In this document: positions 22,715 to 35,399 of the stretch, piece after piece
Position numbering within the stretch: the stretch's first letter is position 1
Layout of the letters: the number at the start of each line of letters is the position of its first letter
DNA from: Liolophura sinensis
Taxonomy: Eukaryota > Mollusca > Polyplacophora > Chitonida > Chitonidae
Reading direction: 5' to 3'
NCBI RefSeq assembly: GCF_032854445.1
Contig: NC_088301.1
Span: forward strand, 23,592,226 to 23,656,225
DNA length: 64,000 bases
Program-made: the position numbers and the translations under genes
Notes under the pieces: generated by a model
Told to the model about the DNA's origin: nothing
Database searches by the model: none
The model's input: only the letters and a program-made list of their open reading frames with translations

Positions 22715-24203
22715 GTGAGTTTTGAGTCTCAACTGACTTCATTTTATTTGTGTCATCCTCGCAACTAACTGCATGTACATGTACCCACAACATTTTAGGG
22801 TTTAATGCACGCGGAAATCGTTTGCACGGTAGAACGAGTCTGGAGATCAAGAAAAACAAATTCACCAGCATTTAGAAACTGATAGTAAGATCTGTTTACA
22901 AACTCATGTATCCTATTTCTCATATATGCATGCCATACAGTCGGCTGTGTGACAGATTTAATTATCCACGTGAATTGAACGTGTTGCTTATACCCATCTG
23001 ATACTTAAGCCCAAAGCTGTTATTGAGAGATCACCTCACATTCAGCAGCTCAAATAGTATTTTTTTGTCACAAAATCGATCTGCATCGATCGAGGTAGCA
23101 ACCAATAATTTACAGAAATAGTCAGTAATTACGCACACTGTACAGGAATATACATAACTGCCGAGTCTTAAATGACTGTTTAGATAATGATTAATGATTG
23201 AATAATGACATTTTATTGTAATACTATATGAATGGGGCGCTCAATTTCGTAAAACTCGTGAGCTTATCTTTTAAAAAAATTTCCATAGTTTTATACGCAT
23301 ACACGTCGTTAAACACGCTAAGGTCAACTCCTTTAAACGATGTCACAATATCTTTGAGGGTTTAAAAATATCATCCCCAGTGGTCCGCAAAGTGAACGTT
23401 CCTTCAAACATTCCAATCAAAAAACGATAGCGACGAGAAGTTTCAAACTGAGATTGGGCTAGTTCCGGCAAGTCTTTCCGCATGGGCAAAGCGAACTGGG
23501 ACGTTCTCTTCATTACAACGGGACTTGTACTGAGAGGGATTTGCGCTAAAAAGACAGAATGACGTGTGACGATGTTTGCTGAGTCGTGGTGCTGAAAAAA
23601 CAAGCGTAGAGATTGGCTGTTTATTTGGCGGCTATTCCATTTCCGGTCCCTCTTGGCTTGGGCAGGATAGCTTCAGACAGGTACCCGCTGCTGACTGACA
23701 ATCACATCGATTCTCACGGTGATAAGGGAGGAACCAACCACTGAGAGGCAGCATCTCATACACACTGAACTTTCTTATACCGTCTACAAACCCGGTGGAA
23801 AAACCGATATTTCTTCGGAACCGCGGTGGAAACAATTTGAAAGGGCGTCTGATGGCTATAATGAAGGGGCATATGGATGTAACGTTGGTGGTTTAACAGT
23901 ACCTTCGCACTCCATCAGAGTTTGTTAAATAGAAACAACAAAACAGCTCGTTTCCTAATGAATGGTTTACTTAAGTACTTGATGTAAGTCGTACAACATT
24001 CACATTTGATGATAAAATCGAGCTGATACCCATTAGAATTACCAATACCGCTTAGGCAATTGTTCTATATAGGGATCATCTTTACTCATGCAAAGCCTTT
24101 CAAATCAAAGACATTACTGAATGAATGCAGTAGGGCATAACTGTTGTTAAGTTTGTAAGGACAAAAATAAGTAATTAAAATAAAATCTCGATTTAGATTT
24201 TCT

Positions 24204-24303
24204 TTTTCGCAACAGGCTCTATTTCATTATATTTTAAACGTTTTGCACGTTTTTTTTCTCAACAGGCTCTATTTCATTATATTTGAAACGTTTTGCATGC
24301 TTT
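24204..24303 (+). repeat. 50-bp tandem duplication
   Basis: AACAGGCTCTATTTCATTAT plus its following AAACGTTTTGCA block occurs twice at exactly 50-bp spacing (24211 and 24261), with only a few differences. Confidence 0.9.
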
Positions 24304-24827
24304 TTCACTTTTTAGCAAGACCACTACAAATCTCATCGCGTGAACAAATGATCAGACCTTTGCAATTTTGTGCTTTCATAAACTTGCAATAACAGGCCTT
24401 TTATACAGAAAAAAGACATCATGTGATTCCTGTCAGAAAAAAATACATTAATAGTAACTTGGAGTCGATATTACAAGGATGGCGTCAATTTACCCGAAGG
24501 TGTTTTGTAGTATATATGCAGTATTCATTCATTCTAGGTGACATTAGGATTACTGATAGATTCCTGGAATAGATATCATAAAGATATAGATAGCATCAGC
24601 TCATCCAACGGCCATCTGCAATGTGCAGACAATAATCGTTCCTGTCAGGTAACATACGGGTTGTCGTTCCTGTCGGATGACATATTGGTTATCTTCAGAT
24701 TCCTGGAATTAATGTCAAAATGATAATTTAATTTATAAATCCAACTGCCTCAGACAGCGATATACATAAATAATATTCGATCATGCTAGGTGAAATATGA
24801 ATGGTGTGTCAGTATACTTGGTATGAG

Positions 24828-25046
24828 ATGCAGAGTGCAATGACCCAGGAGCCTCTCACCAATGTGGTCGCCATGAGTTCAGCTCATTCCGGCTTCCTCT
24901 CTGGCCAAGGTCTTCCAGCATCCCGTGGATGGTCGTGGGTTTCCCCCAGGCTATGTCTGGTTTCCACCTACCATAAGAAATCGTCGTTTAAGTGAAATAT
25001 TCTTGAGTACGACTTCACCAATCAAATAAATCAATAAATAAATATA
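24828..25046 (+). repeat. SINE family A, 5' head damaged
   Basis: Starts at GCAGAGTGCAATGACCCAGG, runs through the body, and ends TTGAGTACGACTTCACCAAT with an AAATAAATCAATAAATAAAT tail. The A-box region is missing. Confidence 0.88.
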
Positions 25047-25319
25047 CGTCAGCCGTCATTCAAAATGATCGTTTTGGGTCAATAATGTCTCTGTCCAATT
25101 TCACAATTTTTCCTGCTATCTTCCTATCCATGCCACTTATCATTCGAGTCAGAAAAGGTAGTATTATCACACTGACTGGCAGACAATGGTCTAGGATTGG
25201 TGTTGCCTGACAAATATTGTGAATGAATGAATGAATTACGGCTTAATGCCCCATCGCCAATGTCACAGCCACAGCGGCCTGGCGAAGAGAACAGAGAACA
25301 GTCTTAATCAGATACAAAA

Positions 25320-25510
25320 GACTTGCAACATAGAGAGTAAAACCAGAGCAGCTACGACAATGTAATAGTTGGCAAATTGTCACAACTAACCGGTGAAATG
25401 CTGTCTGTTGTCAGTTTACATCAGTTAGACTTTTATGCTAAGCTGTAAGCTTAAACAGTGGCAAATTAAACGTCCCCTTGCACCATGGCTTAAGCAGAAT
25501 TAGGCAAAAA
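25320..25510 (-). repeat. dispersed repeat D
   Basis: Contains GAGTAAAACCAGAGCAGCTA, CACAACTAACCGGTGAAATG and CATGGCTTAAGCAGAATTAG, the inverse of the 14134-14480 core. A second damaged minus copy lies at 25900-26050. Confidence 0.55.
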
Positions 25511-25795
25511 AAATACATATTAATATGTGTGTATTGATGTTAATTACAATATATCAGACGGCCTAGAATTCTCTTGTGTGTATGAAAGCTACTTGGGGAC
25601 TTCTTGGAAAGTCAGCGGTTGTCAACAGCTGAAGAGGATATGAGAGCAGCATCAATATGGTTGATCACAGGAAATCTACTTCTCATTGCTGCTACCTTGC
25701 GTGATTGATTTTTAATGCACGTTTTGTTTGTGAAGAGCAGTGCTATATGAGAAGTTGTTGGTTATTATTATTGCTGTTGTGTTCTTTGTTGTATA

Positions 25796-25915
25796 GCCGT
25801 CGGTAATAACAATGGATGTTCCAGATGAACCATCGCAAGGCCGATTTCCAAAGCAACGTTCAACACAAATTACCAATGAGCTAAGAATGTATATCAAGTA
25901 AAAAGTACGAGTTAA
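25796..25915 (+). repeat. dispersed repeat E
   Basis: Ordered blocks GGCCGATTTCCAAAGCAACG, TTCAACACAAATTACCAA and AAAAAGTACGAG match 48400-48560 and 53545-53660. Confidence 0.4.
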
Positions 25916-26109
25916 TATAATTAAGACATACAGCAAAGAGAGAAAAAACAGAGAAGCGACGGCAAATGGGCACACATAACGGTGAAATACGGCATCTTGC
26001 CAATTCACCTCACATTTCATTAATGCCGTACAAACCCATGTTCTTGGTGTTCATGTAAATTTAATGCCCAAATCGTAAATCATATTTAATATATAAATTG
26101 TCATTAATC

Positions 26110-26345
26110 AAAAATGGATCTCATTTACCCTTTGACTGCAACTGTTCATATATACGAAGTGCACGGTGATTTTATTCAGCCCGATGAATATGCAGCCCTC
26201 AGGTCGCGAGTTTTGGCAGAATTAGACGCAATTATAAAACAGAGCTCAGAAATTCAGGGCATTTCATCCTTATTTACCCACAAGACAACTGTACTCATTG
26301 TACATTTTAAGAAACTTAGAGACGTTTGACGGAATAATCTTGACA
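26110..26345 (-). repeat. Penelope terminal sequence
   Basis: TGACTGCAACTGTTCATATA, GATGAATATGCAGCCCTC, GCAGAATTAGACGCAATT and CAGAAATTCAGGGC are in the order seen at 1136-1320, 40270-40440 and inverted 6690-6820. Confidence 0.45.
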
Positions 26346-26729
26346 CACTAAAATTCCAAAGGTGAAAACAATATTGAATTTCTCGAGAGAAAATATTTTT
26401 GAGAAATCTAAGGAATTAAAACTTTATTGCCAAGAAATAAATTTCATTTCCTTTCCATCTGTTTTTTGGCTCTTTTCATATTTGGATGGCCCTTTTAATG
26501 AGCCTCAAGTAACTGTATGGCGCTTCAATTTTTCACTTGGAATTCAAGAGGACGAGTCTGCTTGCAATTTTCTTGAATCCATTAGGATTCCTTGCTATAG
26601 AACTTTTTACCTTTATTCCCCCTTGCAATATACGTGTAGCATCTCTTGGGGAATCAATTCATCTAGCAATAATGACCTACTCCAAAGAACTTGATTTTCA
26701 AAAGAAGCACATAACTGCACGTTAGATAT

Positions 26730-27235
26730 GATCATTTGCATGTGATGAAGATTGACACAGTTTGTGTCCAGTAGCGCTAAGGACGTATTACACATAGTTT
26801 CAAAGGAACTCGAATCAGTCCTCAAATGGCTCAAACCAAACCTTACCGTCAATTCCATCCAGCTAATCCTCCCAGTTTCATAATGCTTAGTAGTACTTTA
26901 AATCTTGTGAGTGATTTTATATTTCTAGGTATTGTTTTTAACGATAAATTAACATGGACTTGCCACATCCCTTACATAACTAAGAAAATATCCAGGAACA
27001 TCGGTATAATAAACCATATTAGAAACCGTTTACATCAAAAAACCCATTCTATACTACTCGCTCGTATACTGCTTCTCCAAAAACGTAAGTTCACCTCTGC
27101 TCTGATATCTCAAAAATTTATGGATCACCCTCAAAATCTACCTTACAACTTTCGTTACTATTTCACAAGGCAATTAAATATTCATGATTATCCATCCCGA
27201 AATCACAGCTTGATCCTCTTATACATATGGTGAAT
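26730..27235 (+). pseudogene. decayed non-LTR (LINE) reverse transcriptase, C-terminal part
   Basis: The + strand frames give SSSAKDVLHIVSKELE and VLKWLKPNLTVNS. This corresponds to the segment just after the FADD catalytic box, which is itself ruined here (near 26735-26755). After a frameshift comes SDFIFLGIVFNDKLTW, the conserved FLGxxxDxxLxWxxHI motif of jockey/CR1-like elements. KKISRNIGIINHIRN and a C-terminal LPYNFRYYFTRQ...IHDYPSRN segment follow. This is a 5'-truncated dead LINE. The clade is not determined. Confidence 0.78.
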
Positions 27236-27399
27236 AAAGAGAGAGACATTTTGTGTCTTTTAAACTTGATCAAAATCGTTTTATGCGTATACTCTGCACC
27301 TGTTGGATGTTCAGTAACCAGTGACATCCGTTGAATTATTTCACGTAGAATTGTGAATTGCGAATTGGATTTTACGTGGAGCTAGGGTGCACGTTGTTA

Positions 27400-27530
27400 C
27401 TTTTTAATGATATACATGAACAGTCAGAATAAACCCTGGCATAGGTAAATTCACAAGAGACCGGATTTCGCCGGTAACACGTGTAACCATTTGCAACATA
27501 TCCCACTTTCGTCACTGTTTCACTTTTAGT
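27400..27530 (+). repeat. dispersed repeat D, fragment
   Basis: AGTCAGAATAAACCCTGGCA, GACCGGATTTCGCCGGTAAC and the CATTTGC block match the repeat D core. Confidence 0.55.
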
Positions 27531-27534
27531 CTCA

Positions 27535-29317
27535 ATGTTTGTTGTATTTTATATGAGTTATAACATTTGCATTTATGAAAATTATAGGCGAGCAGTAAAC
27601 AGTATATTACAGTATATGTGGATACTGCAATTTGTCATTATGCCATTCAGATGAGGGGGGGGGGGAGAAAATGCATGAGGTTTGAAGAGTTTCTTGTAAA
27701 TCTGTTGACTTTCGTGGAGGTGAAAAATTCTCGACCAGGAAGAGAAAAAAGAACAAACAAAATGGAATAAAATAAATAATAAAGGAAGGAAACAATTCCC
27801 CATGCTGCTTGACACTTATAACACTTACGAAATAACGCATAAAGGAAGGAAAATGGAAATATAAAACTTCAAAGAACTTCTCAATTACATCTTTAAGGTA
27901 CAAATACGGAACAATTCGGTAATTCACCAGTCTACAGCGGAATACCATTGCAATGTCTTATAGGCACGGTCAAAACTATTGCTGGGCCAGAAATAACTTT
28001 GGTGCATTGCCATCATGGAAAATCTTTATTACCTCTGACATAGTGTGCCTTCACGTCTCCTGACTCTATGAAAGATCTACAATTTGTACAGACTAGCAGG
28101 GATTCCTCCGGTAATTGGGCTGGAAAAGTCAATCAAATCTCTCATTATTATGGTCTATTTGGCAAAGATTGACCACAAATACCCAATTACTGTCTGCAGC
28201 ATCTCCTTCTTTATGGCAGTCATAATAATTGGACAGGAAGCCTGCGGTAACTTGGTCGATGTCCGGAAAATGGCGCTTCGTCCTTTTCTCTCATTGCTAC
28301 ACGATCTGGGATCTTTCAGTTTAAGCCAATGGTTTGTTTGCAAATTACAAAATACACATTTCAATGAAATGTTTTATTCTTGAACCTATGTATTGAAATA
28401 TTTAAATTTGTAGTAAGCCTATCTACGGTACATATAATTAGTTACTGCTTTATTAATTTATTGCAGTTATTTATTGCATCTATAGTCATACAATACGACT
28501 CATGTGAGAAAACTGTACGTCCTAAATATTTTGCCTGAAGAAGAAGTTTGGTTGCATAAAAAGGTATGTGGAATTGCATCACTTGATTTGAAAGTTTTCG
28601 GTTGTAGGTTTCTCATTTCTTCCTCTATACAGTCCAGAGGTTTGTTCAGAATATCACATTGCTCTCTATCCCTCTCTTCGCGTCTCAGCAAAGCGTTCAG
28701 ATTGAAGTGGCCAAGTTTATTGAATCATTTATCAGATCTGTCAGAGTCGCGGACGGCATGACAAAGTGTTTGGACAGGGGAGCCGGTGTGAATGATATGA
28801 ATAAGGGCAGAGAGCGAGAGAGTTCATCAGTGAAATGTGATTGTAAAATTCTCCATCCGCTTACTGAAGCCGAATTTCACGCTTGTCAGGTCCTACACAC
28901 GGTATCGATGATGGGAAGATATCGAACCAGGGTTTATACACAGGGATTAGGAAGACAGTGGTCCCGTTGATAAGGGGTATAGGGCCAGGGTGTGTTGGGA
29001 ATTCGCAAAGGAACATTTTGAATCCAGGGAGCGCAGGGAATTGTTTCTTTCTATTTCACTGTTTTATTTATAGTTGCCGGATAGAAAACCGTAAATGGAA
29101 CAAACTGTGCGTATGTTTTGTGCAATCAGCTTGAAGTACATGCGATATACCCGCGGGAGTATTATTTGTTAAAGAAATAAACGATTTCTTGTCATGATGT
29201 ATGCTAACAGCAATCACTTTTTGACCGCGTTTTGCAAAGTGGAAACTTTATGGCTGGTTTATGATGTTTGGGTTTAAATCTCAGCCCACCCTTCAAGCAT
29301 CCAAAATTTACATTAAG
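27535..29317. other. no recognisable feature
   Basis: A 13-G run lies at about 27654. Open frames on both strands near 28.1-29.1 kb look like no family I know and have no good splice context. Confidence 0.4.
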
Positions 29318-29578
29318 TGCACTAAAAATATTTCATCTGTTAGTGTTAACAGAAAGTCTGTTGTCTACGTGATGCCAGAATGTAATTTGCTGTTGCAGCA
29401 GATTGTTCTGTTAAATACAACAGGCATGTTCTATTAATTCAATAGAAAGATTCTATTCGACTAAAAGGATGTTATTTTGAATACGACGGCATATTTTGTC
29501 ATAATAACAGATTACATTTTAGCATCACTCAGACAACATATTTGCTGTTAAAATATAACAGATTAATTTTTTGAGTGT
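29318..29578. mobile_element. palindromic MITE P, copy 1
   Basis: The left arm (CACTAAAAATATTTCATCTG, then TTAACAGAAAGTCTGTTGTC) is the imperfect inverse of the right arm (GCATCACTCAGACAACATAT, then AACAGATTAATTTTTTGAGTGT). It is about 260 bp with no coding content. The second copy at 43247-43741 carries a SINE insertion. Confidence 0.75.
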
Positions 29579-29579
29579 C

Positions 29580-32430
29580 TACACACAGAAATGACACCCG
29601 AATTGTACAGAATCTTATGAGTCAAATTTTCTGAAAAAATTTGGTAATAAAAGTCTAGAGGTATACATGTTGATACTGTCAACTAATTTCTACGGCAAAA
29701 CATATACGGTAAGTAAGTTTCATTAAAATCTGATAGAATTTACAATAACTTTTAGAGATATCAAAATTTGCGTAAGTTTCATACAGTCTTATACAAAGCC
29801 CACATGTTAAATTTTGAAAAGTATTTTGGCGATTACGTAAAAACCACAACTTGTACGGGGGATAATTCTTTGAAATTTCAAGATCAAATCCTAAGATCAA
29901 GGAGGTCATGCTTTTGTTCGATTTACTTACTTTTGCGCTATTTCAATTTTCCAAGCCAAAGCCTAACTTACATATGAAAAGGATTCATATTAAAAGTTTT
30001 AATTATAACCCAACTACAGACACGTGTGCCAAATTTGAACAATATTTCCTCTGTATCCGGCGCACAAAATTACGGCTAATAATCCACACAATTCTAATAG
30101 GGTATCGCCCAGAGGACAGATCCCCTAATATCTTCTCTCTGACGGTTCGCTTTTCATCAGTTACAAGAGTGAATACGTTTATCTAGTACATAAGACCATA
30201 GGTCTGAATACATTATAAACATATGTAAACTGTTGTTCAGGTATACATATACGCATATGCAATCGTGAAAAGATTTCTTCCATAAAACAGCTTACACTTT
30301 GGATCCATCAGCTACCCAGCTAAAAATCCCCCTTCGACTATTTGTCGAACCTTATCTCGTGTGCTTTGATCTGTTCCGAAAGACAATTCTGACTAAAGCC
30401 ATTTTTGGTGCCTCAAAGAAAACTGCATGGCTCACAACAAACACAGAATGGTTGCAACCTGACGTGCTGTGTTTGCTCAAGACAGAGCAAGGCCTGAACC
30501 TCTATATTAGTCTTCGAGAAGCTTTAAGCGAGGGTCGTATTGTTGGTCCTAAAGGCATTAATTCCACATGGTGAAACGCGATGACCAAATACCAACACTC
30601 AGCGGAACAGAGCTCTTACAAATCTCCATAAGGTATGCTAATGTCATACGCGTTTCGAAACTGTCACTGGACGAAATATTGATGATACCTGCACCCAATG
30701 CTTGTTTTCCGCATAGCGCTTTACACATAGCGATTTTGTCCAACATATCGACTTGTTTTCTCGTTAATTGTTTGTTTTTCTTGCTTATTTCGATTTGTAT
30801 TTAAGTCATACTACAAAATATTGAATTATAAAACGACAGTCAAGAGTACAGTAAAGTGGATGATAATATTAAAGACTACATCATGTAGAATAAAACCAGG
30901 ATAGCGTCCTGGAATTAATCAGAATATTACATGATATGGCAAAAGTAAACTCATGATGTTTATTTTTCCGACCCTTCAGTATTAACTGTTGTACATTTTT
31001 TATATTTCAGCATGGAGGGTAAACCAAGGGTAGGGACTGGAGCATAATAGTTGACAAATGGCCACGCCTAATTCTTGATAGCTGACGCATTGTCCCTATC
31101 CCTTTATCGTATTACATAAGTGGGACTTTCCAAAAAACAACATCGATAGTACAGTTTACATTTCAGCCTTTGGAGCATAAAGGAAAAAATGTAAATTGGT
31201 TTCAAAAAAGGATCTATACCCTCAAGTCACAAATCCGCTTTGGCACCCAGTAAGATAGCTATCAGTAAAGAAAATAGGAACGTATGCTTTTAAGTAAATT
31301 AAGGACAAACACTATCTGTTTTGTGATTTTCTATAGCAGCTTAAGCCTTACAGCCTATACAACGTCATTTTGTGGCCCTCGGGGATTTTGAGGGCATGGT
31401 TTTCATCAATCAGTTTGATTGCATGATATTTTGGTAAGACCAGATTCGTTTACCCGTAGGCAAAATATCCGCGGGGATATAGAACTCCATCCATTATGTG
31501 CTGGTAAGGTCAATCCGCATAAAAGCCTGGGCTTCTCAATGACTCTATACTCTGACAAGGTTCTTTTGCTTTCACGCGAAGAATTGTTTGGTAGCTTCTA
31601 TCATCCTGTATGTCAAGTAATACCCATACTGAGCCAGGTTGGATGACTTGTCTGGTAAATGTAAGCCATATCGTGATCGTTTAGAAGGTTGGATTTCCTT
31701 AGAGTAAGTGCCAGAAAGTCCAGAATTTGGACGTCGTTGTGTATAGTTTTGCAATGTGTAGAAGTAATAATAGCCCTTCTGACATGTTGTATGCTAAGTA
31801 TGTACCATATCTTGTAATTACAGTTTTGTCATATTGCATTTGTGTTGGCACATGTATAGGTTTACGCCCAAACAGACATTCGCATACCAATCACCATCCG
31901 TATAGTCGTTCAAAAAGACATTCATATACCAATTCTCAACCACAATGATCGTTGTGAGACCAATGTCCAATACAAAATAACGAAGAACAAAGTAAGTATG
32001 TAAAGTAAGACATTAAAGGAAAAGAAAAATACTAAAATTAAGTATGTTTCAGATGAAAGACCATTAAAAACTGTCCAGGAAAATAGCTTGAATTTATTTT
32101 TTTACAATTTCTTTAACCTAGTAAAATTCATTTGAATATTTTATTCTATAATAGCGTTTTCTCACCACAATGGGACCAGTTAGGTCACATAAGATTTTTA
32201 CTACCTAAAACACATTAAACGTTACATTTCATCGTTCATACATTTTAACACAATTTTACTCGGTTAGAGAAACTATTCTCCTTGACAGTTTTTAATGGTT
32301 TTTCATCTGAGTTATACTTCATTTAAGAGTGATCTTTGTCTTTAATGCATTCATGCAAAAAAAAGTAGTCAACAGTTTTCACTGATCAGGGAAACCCGCA
32401 AGGAGAATGAATGAAATCTATATTCAGACT
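29580..32430. other. no recognisable feature
   Basis: No supported exon. A frame at 30299-30574 (91 residues) has no recognisable domain. 31910-31990 has weak similarity to repeat E. Confidence 0.4.
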
Positions 32431-32439
32431 GTGCTGTCG

Positions 32440-33080
32440 CTGATCAAAATATGTATCACAATTAAGATTTCACTGCCACTATTCATGTATCCAACGCGGT
32501 GATCTAATTCAAGTTGACGAATATACAGCTCCTAGCTCTCGGCTGTGAGGAATTATACACAGTTTTGATATTCCTATGATGAATGTGTGGCTGAATTAAA
32601 AATATCAAATGGCCACGTATCTTGTTAGTCTTTTTATATTGTATTCTTGCACAAACTGGGATTCTGCTGTTAGGCTATGCATCCCCACGGCCAGGTTTCT
32701 TCGCAGTGTTTTAATGTGTTTGTATACTAAATGTGATGACAACACAGCATTTTGAGTAATTCTAGACCAATCACGTCAAATATATACATATATATATATA
32801 TATATTTTTTTTTACCTAATTCCATTTAAGCCATGATGCTAATGGGCGTGTAGGTTGCTACCATTTAAGCATATGCATGAACAGTTAGAATAAAACCCTC
32901 ATTGAGGCGAACTGACAAGAGGCCGTATTTCATCGTTCAAGTGTGACCATTTATCATTTCTATGTATCACGCTATGGTGACTGCTCTGGTTTTACTCTCT
33001 ATGCTGCAGTCTTTTAATATTGCCTGTACGACCATACAGATGACAACTGTATCGGTGTTGTCGCTGCTCTGCTTTATATC
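32440..33080 (+). repeat. Penelope terminal sequence followed by dispersed repeat D
   Basis: 32440-32560 has GATCAAAATATGTATCAC, CTATTCATGTATCCAACG and GACGAATATACAGCTCC. 32600-33080 is a long repeat D copy with AGAATAAAACCCTCATTGAG and GGTTTTACTCTCTATGCTGC, interrupted by a short (TA)n at about 32780. Confidence 0.5.
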
Positions 33081-33884
33081 ACATCGTCTTTGTTATTTTC
33101 TGTATAATTCCAGTTTTTAACAAATAAAATGAGCTTCCTCGTATACATGAACATCTTGTCTGAACAGTCACTCCTGGAGAAAGTTTTATTTGTAAATGAT
33201 CTCCAGATAGATTTGTTGATAAACCTGAATTTGTCTGGAGGATATTCTTACTTGGTCTACATGGAAAAGACCGCAAAAAGCATTAAGTCTGAGAGCAGGA
33301 TTGAGTTATTCCTCGAAGTATTGAACTGAAGCCTATGGATACAATGGCACTGGTATATACAGGGATAGAACTGTCCCAGATGCTTTAATATGCCGCGGAC
33401 ATCTCGACACATTAAGTGATGGACAGCTCTCGTAATACAATTCCTGCGCTAAAGCAAGCCTTCTTACATCACTAAGCCGAAAACGGGGAGAAATTCAATA
33501 TGGAAATCATCCATACAAAAGCTTCTTTCAAGGCACGTCTTCTCCTGAATCTCGGGTGGTGGGGGGGGGGGATCTGTACACAAAATGGCACTTATCGTAA
33601 TGATTCCAACGCCCTCGGGAGAGTTTTCTTCACTGTTATGCGCATAAATACAAATGTGATAACAATGCAAGAGAATAACTTGTTAGCAATTTTCAAAACA
33701 AATATTGGCATAACTACGTCTTCTTGTTGATGCCACGTTAGGCTTTGTGTACCTCTTAATTTTTAGTGGCTTGTGTTCAGCGCTGCTTTGCAAATTGGCG
33801 TGGAACATCCACCGTGGTTGACAGTTGACGTGTGAAAGTCTGTTGCGACGCCTAGGTTTGTACTTTGGTAACACTGCACTTCTA

Positions 33885-34060
33885 GAGGGCGACTATTTAA
33901 GCATTTACATGAACAGTTATGAAATAATACCCTAACTGAGGTAAATTGAGAAGAGGCCGTATTACACCGGTTACGTGTAGCCATTTGCCACCTATCACAC
34001 TGTCATCGATGCTCTGGTTTTACGCTTTCTTCTATAAGTCTTTCATATTGCAGAAGCGTG
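33885..34060 (+). repeat. dispersed repeat D
   Basis: ATACCCTAACTGAGGTAAAT, AGGCCGTATTACACCGGTTA and GCTCTGGTTTTACGC are in the canonical order. Confidence 0.6.
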
Positions 34061-34919
34061 TTCTTATAGACGTTGAATGTCTAGGTTTCCAACCGTTTTC
34101 AGTATCAGCCACTTAGACTTACATAATCTGCTCGACTCGAGATGTCACTGGGTCAGTGTATTCCCCGGGGGTGGCTGATAATATAGATGGCATTTGCATA
34201 TAAAATGTCGATGGACAACATCCTCAGTCTGGAAAAGATATGGAAGCTATTTTGAGTGGAAGATGTTGGAATGTCTTCGAGCTCAATGGGGACGTTTGTC
34301 TATAGGCTATGACCGACAAGATAATATCGCAAAGCCGCGTGCGTGGCTGAATAGAAGCTCCTGCTTTGCTCATTTGCAAACAGATAGGAAATTTTTTATT
34401 ACCCTCTAATTACAAACGTGGCCAGACTTAGAGCGAATACTGAAGTGGGTATTTTTTTTTTCTTAACATATATATCATGTGGGAAAAGGATCTTGTCAAC
34501 ACACCGAAAAGAAGAAATCCCGGAATGCCATGTCGCTCCCAATTACCCCTATAACACGACCCGGAAGTACCCACATTGATTTCCCGTCTGTCCGCTCTGT
34601 GTGGCCACACACTTCCCATTTCCGACCCACGCCCCACAATGTTAGGAATTAATACATACACAGCGCAGCATTAAAGAAGGATCGATAACAATATTCTTAA
34701 GTCGGATTGTCAGGGAAGATGGCTGGCTATATGACGATTTATGAGACGATCGAGGATTGAAGGAGCTGACCTGTTTGACCGCGAGACACTCAACAGCGGC
34801 GATAACACAGCAGTTCCAACCGTAAACTTTCCCACATACCGAGTAAACCTGGTGAAAGACGATTGTATGCTTTCTGAGCCATTGACATCTGAAGTTTTAA
34901 TGGTGTTGGAAACGCGATT

Positions 34920-35290
34920 GTTGCTATATAATTAAAGACGTACAGCACAGAGAGTAAAACCAGAGCAGCAACGACAGTGTGATGGCTGGCTAATGGTCAC
35001 ACGTAACATGTGAAACAGAGCCTCTCTTCAGTTCACCTCAGTAAGGGTTTCATTCTAACTGTTCATGTATATGCATAAACAGTAGCATCAGGGCTTAAAC
35101 AGAATTAGGTTAAAGAAAAAAGACCACAAGAATATTAACCATTTAATCACTATTCAAATCGTGTGCCATTTACGATCTCTGTATGTTTATCTTAGTTGTG
35201 CTTTGATTGCAACTGTTCATACATGTATGTCAAACATGGCGATATTGTGCAATATTGAGTGTGTACATACAGCCCCTCATCCCTTGTGAA
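34920..35290 (-). repeat. dispersed repeat D plus Penelope terminal sequence
   Basis: 34930-35130 is the inverse of repeat D (GAGTAAAACCAGAGCAGCAA, TAAACAGAATTAGGTTAAAG). 35160-35290 has TTTGATTGCAACTGTTCATA, as in the Penelope terminus. Confidence 0.5.
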
Positions 35291-35399
35291 GTGGGATTAG
35301 ATGACAGTTATGAGCACAAATAGTTGAAAGACAACACAGTGTCATCGAGGCTGGTTTAACTCTCTATGCTGTATGCTGTACATCTTTAATTATGGTATG

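Larger units (their letters stand above)
21091..23733 (+). repeat. tandem segmental duplication, copy B
   Basis: The partner of 16010-21090 (matched blocks listed there). The copies abut: the GATAAGGGAG block that ends copy A (to about 21091) also ends copy B (to about 23731). The last block (23318-23733) conserves nucleotides but not reading frames, because the open frame at 20808-21104 is interrupted by TAG in copy B. This argues that it is not coding. Confidence 0.85.

Noticed and set aside
23719-23928. 69-residue open frame after duplication copy B
   Set aside because: No recognisable domain, overlaps the duplication edge, and no splice sites support it.
24537-24651. Possible small exon between TTCTAG and CAG|GTAACA
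   Set aside because: In phase with the upstream leader exons it meets an in-frame TAG; no domain is visible.
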